In this document: piece by piece, positions 34,577 through 44,510 of the stretch | How the letters are laid out: each line of letters starts with the position of its first letter | How positions within the stretch are numbered: position 1 is the first letter of the stretch | NCBI GenBank assembly: GCA_023434025.1 | Contig: JAEYTL010000045.1 | Location: 1 to 64,000 of the forward strand | DNA from: Bacteroidota bacterium | GTDB lineage: Bacteria > Bacteroidota > Bacteroidia > Flavobacteriales > Flavobacteriaceae | DNA: 64,000 bases | Direction: 5' to 3' | Translations under genes and position numbers: made by a program | The notes under the pieces: generated by a model | Databases searched by the model: none | The model's input: the letters and a program-made list of their open reading frames with translations, nothing else | What the model was told of the DNA's origin: nothing

Positions 34577-36127
34577 ATGAGCAAAAAGCACGACGTAATG
34601 TTAATTTTAGAAGGAACCTATCCTTTTAATGGCGGTGGAGTTTCTACTTGGGCACACATGCTTTGCAATGAAGTTAAAAATTCAAATTTTACACTTTATT
34701 CCATCAATGCTGAGTTTGAATCTAAAACAAAATACAAGCTGAGTGATAATGTAAAAAACCTTATTCAGGTACCTTTATGGTCTCCTATGGAGCCCCAGGA
34801 GATGATTGATTACGGTAAAAAATATTATAAAATTATCTCTCTTAAAGAGAAAAATGACCTGGACAAAATTAACCAGGTTTTCATTCCTGTTTTTCAGGAT
34901 TTACTGAGACATATTTTCTCTGCAAACAGAGATGTAAGGGCTTTTGATGAAACAATCCATAAAATGTGGCGTTATTTTCAAAAGCACGACTACAAAAAAA
35001 CAATGAAGAGCGAACCGGTTTGGCGTACATTCTGCTATATGGTTTCGGATCTGAATGCTGAACAGGAGAATGAGAAGGTGTCACTATTTGACTTGACCTC
35101 CGGTATGCGTTGGATTTACCGATTTCTTATACCGCTTTCAGTTGATGTTCCGCGGGTTGATGTTTCTCATTTAACATTGTCCGGCTTTCCGGTAATTCCG
35201 GCTTTAGTATTGAAATACAAATACGGTACACCAATGATTGTAACGGAACATGGTGTTTTTATCCGTGAGCGTTTATTGGCAATCAATTCTTCTGAGTATT
35301 CTTTTTTCCTGAAAAAAATGTTGATTAAGTTTTCAGAATGTGTAACGGAACTGGTTTATTACAAAGCAGATAAAATATTGTCTGTGAACAAATTCAACAT
35401 TAAATGGGAAAAAATGTACGGAGCAGATCCGAACAAAATAGAGATCATTTACAATGGTATTGATCACAATGTATTTAAACCATTGCCAAAGCCGGAACAT
35501 TTAAAAAATATTCCTACTGTTGTGGCGGCTGCCCGTATTTTTGATCTGAAAGATATTATCACGATGATAAAATCCTGTGCTGTGGCCAAACGGCAGATAC
35601 CTGCTATTCAGTATCTGGTCTATGGTGACAATAATGCCGTACCGGAATATACCGCTGCCTGTGAACGGTTAATCGATGAACTGGATTTGAGAGATAATTT
35701 CAAGTTAGCCGGCTACCATGAGAAACCCAGTGAACTTTTTTCAGAAGGTGATATTTCGATTTTAACCTCTATTTCGGAAGGATTTCCCTATACTGTTTTA
35801 GAATCAATGAGTTGCGGAATCCCGGTCGTAGCCACTGACGTTGGTGGTGTTACCGAGGCATTGGATGAATCATGCGGTTTTATCTGCAAACCAAAAGACG
35901 CTGAAGAAATAGGAAATAGGGTAGTAGAGCTTCTTAATAACAAAGCGTTAAGAGAGCAAATGGGAATTAATGCCCGCAAAAAAGTAATAGATAACTTTAC
36001 GATTGGTAAATTTGTCAACGCTTATGAAGCTGTCTATGAAAGAATAGTAACCCGTGAAGTTAAAGAAGTACAAATGCCAATTTTAATCCCGTCTTTAAAT
36101 GAAGTAGAATCTGTAAAAGCCTCATAA
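34577..36127 (+). CDS. pelF: PelF-like glycosyltransferase (GT4)
   Basis: Cytosolic GT4 enzyme expected to build the Pel-like polysaccharide from UDP-sugars. 516 residues, close to PelF of Pseudomonas (about 507). It opens with VMLILEGTYPFNGGGVSTWAHML, the family signature. The C-terminal nucleotide-sugar lobe has ISEGFPYTVLESMSCGIPVVATDVGGVTEALD with the conserved Glu pair (E-x7-E). N-terminal acceptor-binding lobe about 1-290, C-terminal lobe about 300-490. It is the first gene of a five-gene operon; the 73-bp gap to pelG is the largest inside it. The promoter lies in the long leader with the palindrome at 34295. Confidence 0.9.
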   Translation: MSKKHDVMLILEGTYPFNGGGVSTWAHMLCNEVKNSNFTLYSINAEFESKTKYKLSDNVKNLIQVPLWSPMEPQEMIDYGKKYYKIISLKEKNDLDKINQVFIPVFQDLLRHIFSANRDVRAFDETIHKMWRYFQKHDYKKTMKSEPVWRTFCYMVSDLNAEQENEKVSLFDLTSGMRWIYRFLIPLSVDVPRVDVSHLTLSGFPVIPALVLKYKYGTPMIVTEHGVFIRERLLAINSSEYSFFLKKMLIKFSECVTELVYYKADKILSVNKFNIKWEKMYGADPNKIEIIYNGIDHNVFKPLPKPEHLKNIPTVVAAARIFDLKDIITMIKSCAVAKRQIPAIQYLVYGDNNAVPEYTAACERLIDELDLRDNFKLAGYHEKPSELFSEGDISILTSISEGFPYTVLESMSCGIPVVATDVGGVTEALDESCGFICKPKDAEEIGNRVVELLNNKALREQMGINARKKVIDNFTIGKFVNAYEAVYERIVTREVKEVQMPILIPSLNEVESVKAS

Positions 36128-36200
36128 AACCCCTCCCAAATTTACATCTGAATCTCAAACCTAACCAAAATAGAATATATATGTGTTCTACTAATGCAAA

Positions 36201-37814
36201 ATGGAAAAGCATAGTGAAAATATAAAAATATTAATTGATAATGTAAAAGATAAAATAGGTAAGCCGGTCAGCAGCAGGGTTGTTGCCGCTACTATCGAAT
36301 CTTTTGGCATCAGGGATATTGATACGGAAGCCGATTACGGTGTTTCAGATATTCAGGACTTGGCTAATTATATTTACCGGCAACTCACGACCTCTCTGGA
36401 GCATAAAGAGAGTTTGAATGCCAGGGAGCGTGAATATATTGAAACTAATCCGAAAACGATTCAGTTGTCGGATTACATGGCTGTCAAAGCTAAAATCTTT
36501 GCCCAATATTATCCGTTGGGAATTTTTCACTTACTTCCGGTTTTTCTTCAAATTGCGGCAATTGTTGTTTTTGGTTATTCGTTATGGACACACGTTCACT
36601 TTAACCACTTACAATCCACAGCCGTTGTTTTGGGGGTAATAATTGGTATTGTCTCTACCGGTGGATTTGTACAGGTTATTGGTCGTCAGGCTACTTTTTA
36701 CTGGAATTACCACGATTATTCCATGACCAAAAAAACCATTGATTATTTATTAAAGTTGGGAATTAAGACACTTTTCACTGTTTTTGCAGTTATTCTGTTT
36801 ATTAATTTCTTTATTCATATTTACCCTTACAAAGTATTATTCATTGTTTTTACCTATGCCTTTCTGATTGGTGTACTTTTACTGGTTTTAGCACCATTGC
36901 ATACTATCAGACAACGATGGATGATTACCATTTCGGTTATTTTAGGAACGCTGGTTACGGTGTTGCTAAACAAATTTTCTTCGTTACTAATTTATTATAC
37001 GCACTGGTTCGGAATCAGTATTGCTGTGATATCGGCTAAAACGTATTTGTATTTTTTCTTCCGTGGGCTTTTAAAGAAACATCCGCCTAAAGCAGATTTA
37101 AAAATTAAAACATCCGTTTTTATTTATCAGAATCACCGGTATTTTTTATACGGTGTTTGTATTTACCTGTTTATTTTTATCGACAGAATACTGGCTTGGT
37201 CAACCACCAGTAAGGGACAGCTTCCTTTTCTGGTCTATTTTGAAAAAGATTATGAGTTGGGTATGGATATGGCTATTTTGGTTTTCTTACTGTTATCCGG
37301 TGTTTTAGAGTTCAGCATTGCTTCTTTTACACGCTTTCTGGACATTACGCAAAAATTAGTGCAGTTTGAAAACGCAAAGCTTTTTAACAAAGAGCTGTAT
37401 AAATTATACTGGCAGAATATTCTTATTTTATTGGCTACTGCTACAGTTATTCTTGTCATTATCTATCAATTAATGTTTGCTCCATGGGGCTACAAAGGCC
37501 AGTTTCATGAAGAACTGGCAACTTTGAGTGTAAAAGTAACTTATCTTGGAGGGCTGGGGTATTTTTTTCTGGCTTGGGGAATGCTTAATACTTTATATTT
37601 GTTTACCTTGGGTCAAACAGAACAACCTTTGAAAGGAATCATTTATGCTATTGTGATTAACCTGACCATCGGGTTTGTTTTGAGCCGGTTTGTCAGTTTT
37701 GAATACAGTGTTGTGGGCATGTTGGCCGGAGCCTTGTTTTTTATGCTTTATACATTAAAACATATTTTCCGCTTTTTCAAAAAACTTGATTATCACTATT
37801 ATGCGTCGTTTTAA
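36201..37814 (+). CDS. pelG: PelG-like polysaccharide transporter with N-terminal extension
   Basis: Inner-membrane protein expected to move the nascent polysaccharide across the membrane. 537 residues against about 456 in Pseudomonas PelG. Residues about 1-105 are a hydrophilic, helix-prone extension before the first transmembrane helix (FHLLPVFLQIAAIVVFGYSLWT). Then come about 12 transmembrane segments in a MATE/MVF-like pattern with WNYHDYSMTKKTIDYLLKLGIKTLF and a GGLGYFFLAWGMLNTLYLF helix. The extension may be a docking site for PelF or a regulator. The coding end overlaps the next gene by 14 bp. Confidence 0.82.
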   Translation: MEKHSENIKILIDNVKDKIGKPVSSRVVAATIESFGIRDIDTEADYGVSDIQDLANYIYRQLTTSLEHKESLNAREREYIETNPKTIQLSDYMAVKAKIFAQYYPLGIFHLLPVFLQIAAIVVFGYSLWTHVHFNHLQSTAVVLGVIIGIVSTGGFVQVIGRQATFYWNYHDYSMTKKTIDYLLKLGIKTLFTVFAVILFINFFIHIYPYKVLFIVFTYAFLIGVLLLVLAPLHTIRQRWMITISVILGTLVTVLLNKFSSLLIYYTHWFGISIAVISAKTYLYFFFRGLLKKHPPKADLKIKTSVFIYQNHRYFLYGVCIYLFIFIDRILAWSTTSKGQLPFLVYFEKDYELGMDMAILVFLLLSGVLEFSIASFTRFLDITQKLVQFENAKLFNKELYKLYWQNILILLATATVILVIIYQLMFAPWGYKGQFHEELATLSVKVTYLGGLGYFFLAWGMLNTLYLFTLGQTEQPLKGIIYAIVINLTIGFVLSRFVSFEYSVVGMLAGALFFMLYTLKHIFRFFKKLDYHYYASF

Positions 37815-38610
37815 TTTGTTTTTATGGCTTTTGCCGTCATTGTTAGCTACGCCTGTTTTCAGTAATACTGCAAATAAGAGTACTGTTTTGGTCTGTTACG
37901 GCAGACTGAACCCTGCTGCAATCAAAGGCTATAATTACGTTATTTTAGAAGAAAAAAACTTCAGGAAAGAAGAAATTCAGCAAATCAAGAAACAGAATAA
38001 GAACGTTCTGGCCTACATCAGCTTAGGCGAAGTAAACAGTAATGCCAGACATTACAAGTTGTTAAAAAACAGGACATTAGGAAAAAACAACAATTGGGAC
38101 AGCCATTATCTGAATTTAAAGGATAGCACTACGTCGGTTGTCCTGATGACCTTGATAAAAAAAGTATTAGAAAAAGGTTTTGATGGTTTGTTTTTAGATA
38201 ATATCGATAATTATTCGTCTTTTGGGCCTCAGGCTGCTCAGCGTAATGAGCTGGTTGACCTGATACAAAGAATTAAAAAGCAATATCCCAATCATGTATT
38301 GGTTCAAAATGCCGGTTTAGAGTTGATTCCGGATACTAAAAATTATATCGAATCGGTTATGTTTGAATCGGTTGCAACAGATTATAGTTTTAAAGACAAC
38401 ACTTATAAGCTTCGGGAAAGTAATGATTTTAACGAACGGTTAAAGCGTATCAAAGCAGTTAATGACCAATATAAAATTCCCGTTCTGCTGATTGAATATG
38501 CCAACAGTAAACAGCTTTTTGAGCACATCGTGAAACGGTTATCTGCTACCCGTTTTGAGTATTTTATAGGAAAAATAGATTTACAGTCTGTTCCCGATTT
38601 TACCAGATAA
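37801..38610 (+). CDS. GH114-like endo-alpha-1,4-polygalactosaminidase (PelA hydrolase-like)
   Basis: Secreted hydrolase. The open frame starts upstream, but the ATG at 37801 gives a proper signal peptide (MRRFNLFLWLLPSLLATPVFS), 269 residues. The TIM-barrel GH114 features are LVCYGRLNPAAIKGYNYVIL, VLAYISLGEVN (catalytic Glu on strand 3 region), GFDGLFLDNIDNY and HVLVQNAGLELI. It corresponds to the N-terminal hydrolase domain of Pseudomonas PelA, which cleaves partially de-N-acetylated galactosamine polymers. Here the hydrolase is a separate gene and the deacetylase is elsewhere (40586). It overlaps pelG by 14 bp and lies 2 bp before the next gene, so translation is coupled. Confidence 0.82.
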   Translation: MRRFNLFLWLLPSLLATPVFSNTANKSTVLVCYGRLNPAAIKGYNYVILEEKNFRKEEIQQIKKQNKNVLAYISLGEVNSNARHYKLLKNRTLGKNNNWDSHYLNLKDSTTSVVLMTLIKKVLEKGFDGLFLDNIDNYSSFGPQAAQRNELVDLIQRIKKQYPNHVLVQNAGLELIPDTKNYIESVMFESVATDYSFKDNTYKLRESNDFNERLKRIKAVNDQYKIPVLLIEYANSKQLFEHIVKRLSATRFEYFIGKIDLQSVPDFTR

Positions 38611-38612
38611 CC

Positions 38613-40583
38613 ATGATACTTTCCAGCTCCATATTAGTAGGTTTTATACGGCTCGTTTTGCTGCTGATGTTCTTGTATTATTGCAACAACAAGTTGGTCA
38701 AACGGGAGTATAGTCATAACCTGTTGCAATTTATTGTAAATGAATGGTTTAAGTACGGTAGTTTATCGTTGGTTGTTGTTTTTGTACTCATTCAGTTCAG
38801 TGCTTACAGCCTCATCAACTATGTGCTTATTATGTCTTTTATCATAGTGGTAGATGTGGTGGGGATTAAAAACTTTAAAAACCCTGTCCGTTATTTTAAA
38901 GATACCGCAAAGTCACGCTTTTTTGAATTCCTGAAAAACAGTGAAAACAGAAAACCTGTTCGGGAACTTCTTCAGATGGAAAGACCTAAAAAGATAAAAG
39001 ATGATCGTGTATTTATTTTTTATGCCGTATTGATTTTAATTATTATGGCCTTTGTTGGACGGTATTATTTTTATATTTATGATACATACCTGCTTTCAGA
39101 TTTATGGGTGGCAAACCTGAATAAACTCATACTTTTTGATGAGAATACTTGGTTTGATGGTACTGTTTCGGTTGAAGGAGAGCTGGCTGTCAGCAACTTA
39201 TATTCCAAATTAGTGGATGTTAGCCCGGAAGTAGGTTTGCAAAGTTTAGCAATTTTAGAAGATATCATACTGAGCCTGGTTGTTTTCTGGACAATACGCA
39301 AGATTACTCCCTCCAGGGTTCTGGCTCCCATGATCGCTTTTCTTACCTATGTTTTTCTATACACCTTTTCACCTGTTGAAATTCATTACCTATTGCAGAA
39401 TGAACCTGTTTTGATGGGACTGACATTTGCAATACCTTGTATGGTCTATACCCTTAAACCGGATGCCATAAACTTTAAAAAGACCAATTATTTCATCAGT
39501 TTAACCATTTGCTTTTTTGCCATTGGTTTAATCGATTTGTTTACCTTATTAATTCTGATGCCGCCGTTTTTCATCATCGCATTGGTGTTTGTAAACAAAC
39601 ATTATCTCTCATTCAAATGGCTTGCTCTTTCAGCCTATGTTATTGGAACAGGTAGTGTCTTGGCGATGTATTATATGATGTGTGATTATTATCAGAATGA
39701 TTTTTTAATCTTTCTGCAATCGAGTTTAATTTCGGTGACATCTTTTACCTATATGCCTAATTTGATTATACCGTTTGATGAATTGATTACGTATTACCAG
39801 TATGGGTCACTGTTCAGTATTATCATTTTGCCTTTTTTAATTTGGTATAAAAAAGAACCATGGAAACCTTCTTTGGTCTTTATGTTGTATTTTAATCTAT
39901 TGGTAACCTTGAGTTTTATGCATGTGGAATGGATTGATACAGATTTGCTTCGTTTGGCACTGTCTGTTTTAATTCCGGTTTGTTTCGGAATAACAGTAGC
40001 GGTTTTGCTGAGATTGCTGCAGCCGGCCTACAGGAAAGTACTTCAGTTTAAAATACCGATTGCCGTAGTGGTTTCATTGCTCGTCTTTGGCGGAATTTTA
40101 TATTCACAAAAGGAACCGCTGAGCAATGTTAAAACCTCAGACAAAACCCCGCGGATGGTGTTGGATGCCTATGATGAAATTTTACACGAATATTTTCCAT
40201 ACAGTTATGCCGTGGTCAATGACAATATTGCTCAAACCATGAGTATAAATAAACATTTCTTTATCAATTATGAAGATTTTTTATTCAGCTACCTGGAAAG
40301 TGATTCTATTTATCACCATAACAAGAAGAAGCCGAGGTTTTTTATTGAAAATCCGCAGTATGTAATCCCTAAGAGTGTTTTGGTGTTTGTGTACCATGAC
40401 AATTCCGAAAAAGAAAATTATTTTGCCGATCAGAATCAGTTAGAACCGTTGCTGAAGGAGCATATCCAAACGTTGGAAAAAAGGGGGAGAAAGGTTTCGC
40501 TGTATTATGAAAGCCCCTTTGTAAACGTATATGAAATTGAAAACGAACCCAAATCAAGTAAGATTGATGACCTAATCTATTAA
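38613..40583 (+). CDS. Large multi-spanning membrane protein of the Pel-like operon
   Basis: 656-residue inner-membrane protein of unknown family, with about 10-12 transmembrane segments from the N-terminus to about residue 500 and a C-terminal soluble part (about 510-656) that should face the periplasm. Contains TM helices such as LILIIMAFVGRYYFYIYD and long loops. The arrangement (many helices plus an extracytoplasmic C-terminal domain) is reminiscent of GT-C glycosyltransferases, but no DxD-like or Asp-dependent motif could be pinned down. It may stand in for PelD/PelE as the scaffold of the synthase. It is joined to its neighbours by 2-bp gaps, so the same operon is certain. Confidence 0.7.
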   Translation: MILSSSILVGFIRLVLLLMFLYYCNNKLVKREYSHNLLQFIVNEWFKYGSLSLVVVFVLIQFSAYSLINYVLIMSFIIVVDVVGIKNFKNPVRYFKDTAKSRFFEFLKNSENRKPVRELLQMERPKKIKDDRVFIFYAVLILIIMAFVGRYYFYIYDTYLLSDLWVANLNKLILFDENTWFDGTVSVEGELAVSNLYSKLVDVSPEVGLQSLAILEDIILSLVVFWTIRKITPSRVLAPMIAFLTYVFLYTFSPVEIHYLLQNEPVLMGLTFAIPCMVYTLKPDAINFKKTNYFISLTICFFAIGLIDLFTLLILMPPFFIIALVFVNKHYLSFKWLALSAYVIGTGSVLAMYYMMCDYYQNDFLIFLQSSLISVTSFTYMPNLIIPFDELITYYQYGSLFSIIILPFLIWYKKEPWKPSLVFMLYFNLLVTLSFMHVEWIDTDLLRLALSVLIPVCFGITVAVLLRLLQPAYRKVLQFKIPIAVVVSLLVFGGILYSQKEPLSNVKTSDKTPRMVLDAYDEILHEYFPYSYAVVNDNIAQTMSINKHFFINYEDFLFSYLESDSIYHHNKKKPRFFIENPQYVIPKSVLVFVYHDNSEKENYFADQNQLEPLLKEHIQTLEKRGRKVSLYYESPFVNVYEIENEPKSSKIDDLIY

Positions 40584-40585
40584 GT

Positions 40586-43500
40586 ATGAAAACCCGTGCT
40601 ACCCTAAATCGATTAGCCATATGCAGCCTGATGGCCTTTGTGTTGATTTTTTCAAGCTGTGCCGACTTTGATGCGATAATAAACCCTGATAATATTGATT
40701 TATTTTCAAAAGATCAGGCCGGAAAAAATGCATTATTAAAACACTACTCGGATACTGATTTAAATCTTCCGCCTTTGGTAGAATACATTGTAGATTTTGA
40801 AAATCCGATGAGTGTTAAGTACAGTAACCACCTCAAAAAGGTGTGTAATTATACCAAGATACCATTTAAGAACATCAACATCAAAGCATGGAATGCCAAT
40901 CTGGAAATAGCTCCGTCCACCCGAGTCCTTTGTGTGCTGGAAACGAAGAAGCTAAATGATGCTTCTGTGGCAAAGCTTTTGAAATTTGTTTCAGACGGCG
41001 GTACACTTTACCTGCCGTATGCCTGTGAAGACAAGCGTTTTGGTTTTATGATCGGGATGAAAACAAATTCAGATTATGTAACCGATGTTACTTCTGTGGG
41101 AATCCGTTTTAAGGAAAATTTTATTCCGACCCTGGCCGGAACTTCAACCCGGAAATCAATCATTCATTTTGGAATGAGCGGTGAAAATTTTGATATGACA
41201 AAGATTAAAGTTTATGCCACTTCCATTAATAATACGTCTTATCCATCTATTTTAGAGTGTCGGACAGGAAAAGGGAGGGTGATTAACCTGAACTCGACGT
41301 TTGAACTGGAAAAAATGGACAGAGGTATACTGTTTTCAGGCATGATGATGGGATTAGAGGGAATCCCTTATCCGATAGCCAATACCAGTACTGTTTTTTT
41401 AGACGATTTTCCTTCTCCGCTTTATGATACAAAAATGGAGCCTATTAAATCCGAAATGAACCTTTCTATCTCTGATTTTGTAAAAAATGTATGGTGGCCC
41501 GATATGAAGGATTTGGCCAAAAAATACCAGATCAGTTATACGGCTGTTCCGGCTTTTGACTACAATGCCAAGACAGATCCGCCGTTTCTTTTCAGTCAAT
41601 GGGATGCCAAAAAAATTTCAAGTGGCGGTAAGGTAGAACCCATCAGCAGTTGGTTGATGCGGGATTGTATTAAAAACGGGCACGAGCTGGGATTTCATGG
41701 TTATAACCACGTTTCTTTGGTAAAAAGAGACTGGAAGAAGCCTGAATTTATTGTGACGGCACTCGAAGGCGTTCAGAAAAAATGGAAAGTGAGTAATTTT
41801 GGTAATTTACCGGTTTCCTATGTACCTCCGTCAAATTATATCGATCAGATGGGATTGAAAAGGCTTAAAGAAGGGTTGCCCTCTATTAGTTTTATGTGCA
41901 GCTTGTATTTGGGAGAAACCTATGATGGCGGAAACAGGGAATTTGATTTTGATCCCTATCATCACGGCATGTTTGATTATCCACGGATTTCAAGCGGATT
42001 TGAAATAGATGATGATTCAAAATACAACATTCAATCGATGTATCTGTACACCGGTATCTGGAATCATTTTGTGCACCCGGATGATGTATACCAGATTCCG
42101 AGTCCGTTTAACAAAAGTGCCGGTGATTTCGACCTTCGGAATGCAAAAGGATTGGGCTGGCGTAAAACAAAAGGGAAGTCCGGAGGCTTATTGGCAGAAC
42201 TGGATAAATATTTTAAAGAATTTACCACGGCTTTTCCGCAATCAAGGTTTTTAAATGCCGGAGAAGGAGGGTTTATCGCCTTAGACTGGAGAGCGTCAAA
42301 ATTCAACCATAAAACAAATGACGGAAAATATATTGTAGAAGAACTGAATCCTGATAATTCAATGTCCAACAGCCAGTACTGGTTTCTTTACGGATCAGCT
42401 GAAAATGCAGAAAATATTGAATACCAGTTAAAATCAATTGCCGTAATTTATTCAAAGACAAGCTATTTAAACGGATTTTTATACTCTGTTTACACCAATG
42501 AACCCGTTATTAAAATTAAAGATTACCGCGAATACAGAAACAAAGAGCTGGATTTTATTTTCAGTAAAGTACAAAATGATTACTACACTTATCTAGTGAA
42601 AGTTAAAGAATTTGAACAAGGGGAGGAGAGTAGTGAGAATTATGAAGAGCAGATCCGGTTGGAAAAAGCGGCCTTGAAACAGCGTATGCTTTCCGAAGCT
42701 GTAATTGATTATCCTACCTGGAACAAATATGCCGAATACATGTCATGGGAAAGCAAAGAAAATGAGGTCTGGACCATGCTTGAAAAGCATTGTGCCAAAT
42801 ACCCGACCAAACATAATGTGATGTATGCCCAGGAATTAGACAAAATAATCGGTTATCCGAATGATCTCGCCATGGAAAAGTGGATGAGTGCCCAATTATT
42901 GGTTAACCCGAGAGATAAAGATTTGTTAAACAGCTATGTGGCGAATTTTAATACCCCGGAGAACAACGAAAAAATCAAACAGGCATTAATTGCACTTTTG
43001 GGTGTTGACACCGGTAAGCAAAGTATGTTTAACTATCTTCAGCACCTGTTATGGTATGAACCTCAAAATGCATTGACAGAACTGGAAAAGATAGAGCCGT
43101 CTGATGATTACAGGGAATTGGCAACCAACATTACGTGGCTTTATGCCAACGAAAAAAATTATCAGAAAGCGTATGACTGGTCATTTTACAGCAACGAAAT
43201 TGATATAGCCAGTAAAATGGAATGGCTTTTTCAGTTGAAGCAATATGATAACCTGATCGGGGAATACAATTCGTATATTGAAAAAAATCCTGACGATTAT
43301 AAAACAAAGGCTTTGATGGCTAATTATTACCACGATATGGGTAAATTTAAAGAAGCATGGATTTTGGCCGGCGAATTGCCGGAATCAAAAGAAAAAGAAT
43401 CACTCAGAAAGGCCCTTAATGCAGATGTAATTTACCAGGATGATTTTCTGCAACAGGATTTACTGGCTAATTATCCGGAATTGTTTTTAGACAATGTCCG

Positions 43501-44509
43501 AATGGCTGTTACCAAAACCAACCGCTTAAAATACGGTAATTTTATTGAATCTGAGAACGAGATTCAAACTAACAGAGACAGGACAGCCTCTTTAACAACT
43601 CGGCATTCGTATAATTTTTATGATAAGAAAAAGAACCTGCACCGTTTTGCGGCCACCTACTCAGAATTTTTCCCGCTCATCCGGTCAACGGTTGATACCA
43701 TCGTGATTGACCTGCGTATGCAAAACAGGGAGGAGAATGAAGCATTAATCATCTCGGATGACAATAAATTCACAAGAGTATATGGGGTTGAATACCAATA
43801 TAAAAACCCGTTTTCATTTGAAAAGTTTCAGTATTGGTCAAGAATCAGGTTTGAAATGGACAATTATCAGCAGGCTTATTTTCAATTTGGAGCCGGTGTA
43901 AACAAAACATTCAGAAAAAATTTCAGTTCCGCTCAGGTAAATGTATTTCCGGTGCAAACAGCACCCGGTCATGCCAAAGAAATTTACCACGTTCAATCTG
44001 TTTTGTACCAGAGTGTTTATTGGATGAAAAAAATCAATATTACTTTGGGGATTGAATCTAATTATTACACGAAAAGCAAGTATAATACCGATTTTATTAC
44101 GGATAATAACATTGATATTTCTGCTACTTTACGGGTTGGCTGGGATGATGGCGAAGAGAAGAAATCCAGGTTCATACCGTTTCTGGAATCGTCTGTTCAG
44201 ACAGGTTCTGCCGACTTGAGTGACGGTTACCCGTATTGGATGCTGGATAAACGTTTATTTGGCGGGGGCGGACTAAGCTATAGCTACGGTCTGGAAGCCA
44301 ATGATTTTAAAGCAAAATTAGAAGCAGCCTATTTTTTTGATGATTATGCCGATCAGTTTCAGCGTTTTTCCGGTACCGTTTCTTACCGGTTGTTCAATTA
44401 TACTGCTTTAGTTGCTGCATTTGAAATTTTCAATCAGGATAAATTCTACTCAAACACAGTTCAGTTCGGGTTAAAGCACAGTTTTAAAGAAAAAAACAGA
44501 GTTAAATAA
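40586..44509 (+). CDS. Pel-like export protein: deacetylase-like domain fused to TPR scaffold and outer-membrane barrel
   Basis: 1307-residue lipoprotein (hydrophobic signal then FSSC, Cys25). Residues about 40-250 form a DUF2194-like N-terminal domain. Residues about 265-560 look like a polysaccharide deacetylase (PelA deacetylase-like): VFLDDFPSP with the metal Asp (about 273), and the HELGFHGYNH His pair (about 366-375). Residues about 680-985 are alpha-helical and TPR-like, with periodic alanine and charged residues. The last 320 residues (about 985-1307) are alternating hydrophobic strands ending FGLKHSFKEKNRVK, consistent with a PelB/BcsC-type outer-membrane porin. One polypeptide thus combines functions that are PelA plus PelB in Pseudomonas. 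Domain limits are by eye. Confidence 0.75.
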   Translation: MKTRATLNRLAICSLMAFVLIFSSCADFDAIINPDNIDLFSKDQAGKNALLKHYSDTDLNLPPLVEYIVDFENPMSVKYSNHLKKVCNYTKIPFKNINIKAWNANLEIAPSTRVLCVLETKKLNDASVAKLLKFVSDGGTLYLPYACEDKRFGFMIGMKTNSDYVTDVTSVGIRFKENFIPTLAGTSTRKSIIHFGMSGENFDMTKIKVYATSINNTSYPSILECRTGKGRVINLNSTFELEKMDRGILFSGMMMGLEGIPYPIANTSTVFLDDFPSPLYDTKMEPIKSEMNLSISDFVKNVWWPDMKDLAKKYQISYTAVPAFDYNAKTDPPFLFSQWDAKKISSGGKVEPISSWLMRDCIKNGHELGFHGYNHVSLVKRDWKKPEFIVTALEGVQKKWKVSNFGNLPVSYVPPSNYIDQMGLKRLKEGLPSISFMCSLYLGETYDGGNREFDFDPYHHGMFDYPRISSGFEIDDDSKYNIQSMYLYTGIWNHFVHPDDVYQIPSPFNKSAGDFDLRNAKGLGWRKTKGKSGGLLAELDKYFKEFTTAFPQSRFLNAGEGGFIALDWRASKFNHKTNDGKYIVEELNPDNSMSNSQYWFLYGSAENAENIEYQLKSIAVIYSKTSYLNGFLYSVYTNEPVIKIKDYREYRNKELDFIFSKVQNDYYTYLVKVKEFEQGEESSENYEEQIRLEKAALKQRMLSEAVIDYPTWNKYAEYMSWESKENEVWTMLEKHCAKYPTKHNVMYAQELDKIIGYPNDLAMEKWMSAQLLVNPRDKDLLNSYVANFNTPENNEKIKQALIALLGVDTGKQSMFNYLQHLLWYEPQNALTELEKIEPSDDYRELATNITWLYANEKNYQKAYDWSFYSNEIDIASKMEWLFQLKQYDNLIGEYNSYIEKNPDDYKTKALMANYYHDMGKFKEAWILAGELPESKEKESLRKALNADVIYQDDFLQQDLLANYPELFLDNVRMAVTKTNRLKYGNFIESENEIQTNRDRTASLTTRHSYNFYDKKKNLHRFAATYSEFFPLIRSTVDTIVIDLRMQNREENEALIISDDNKFTRVYGVEYQYKNPFSFEKFQYWSRIRFEMDNYQQAYFQFGAGVNKTFRKNFSSAQVNVFPVQTAPGHAKEIYHVQSVLYQSVYWMKKINITLGIESNYYTKSKYNTDFITDNNIDISATLRVGWDDGEEKKSRFIPFLESSVQTGSADLSDGYPYWMLDKRLFGGGGLSYSYGLEANDFKAKLEAAYFFDDYADQFQRFSGTVSYRLFNYTALVAAFEIFNQDKFYSNTVQFGLKHSFKEKNRVK

Positions 44510-44510
44510 A

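Noticed and set aside
34577..44509. Cyclic-di-GMP control of the Pel-like operon
   Set aside because: No GGDEF, EAL, PilZ or PelD-like receptor was seen in the operon, so such control is not supported from this window.
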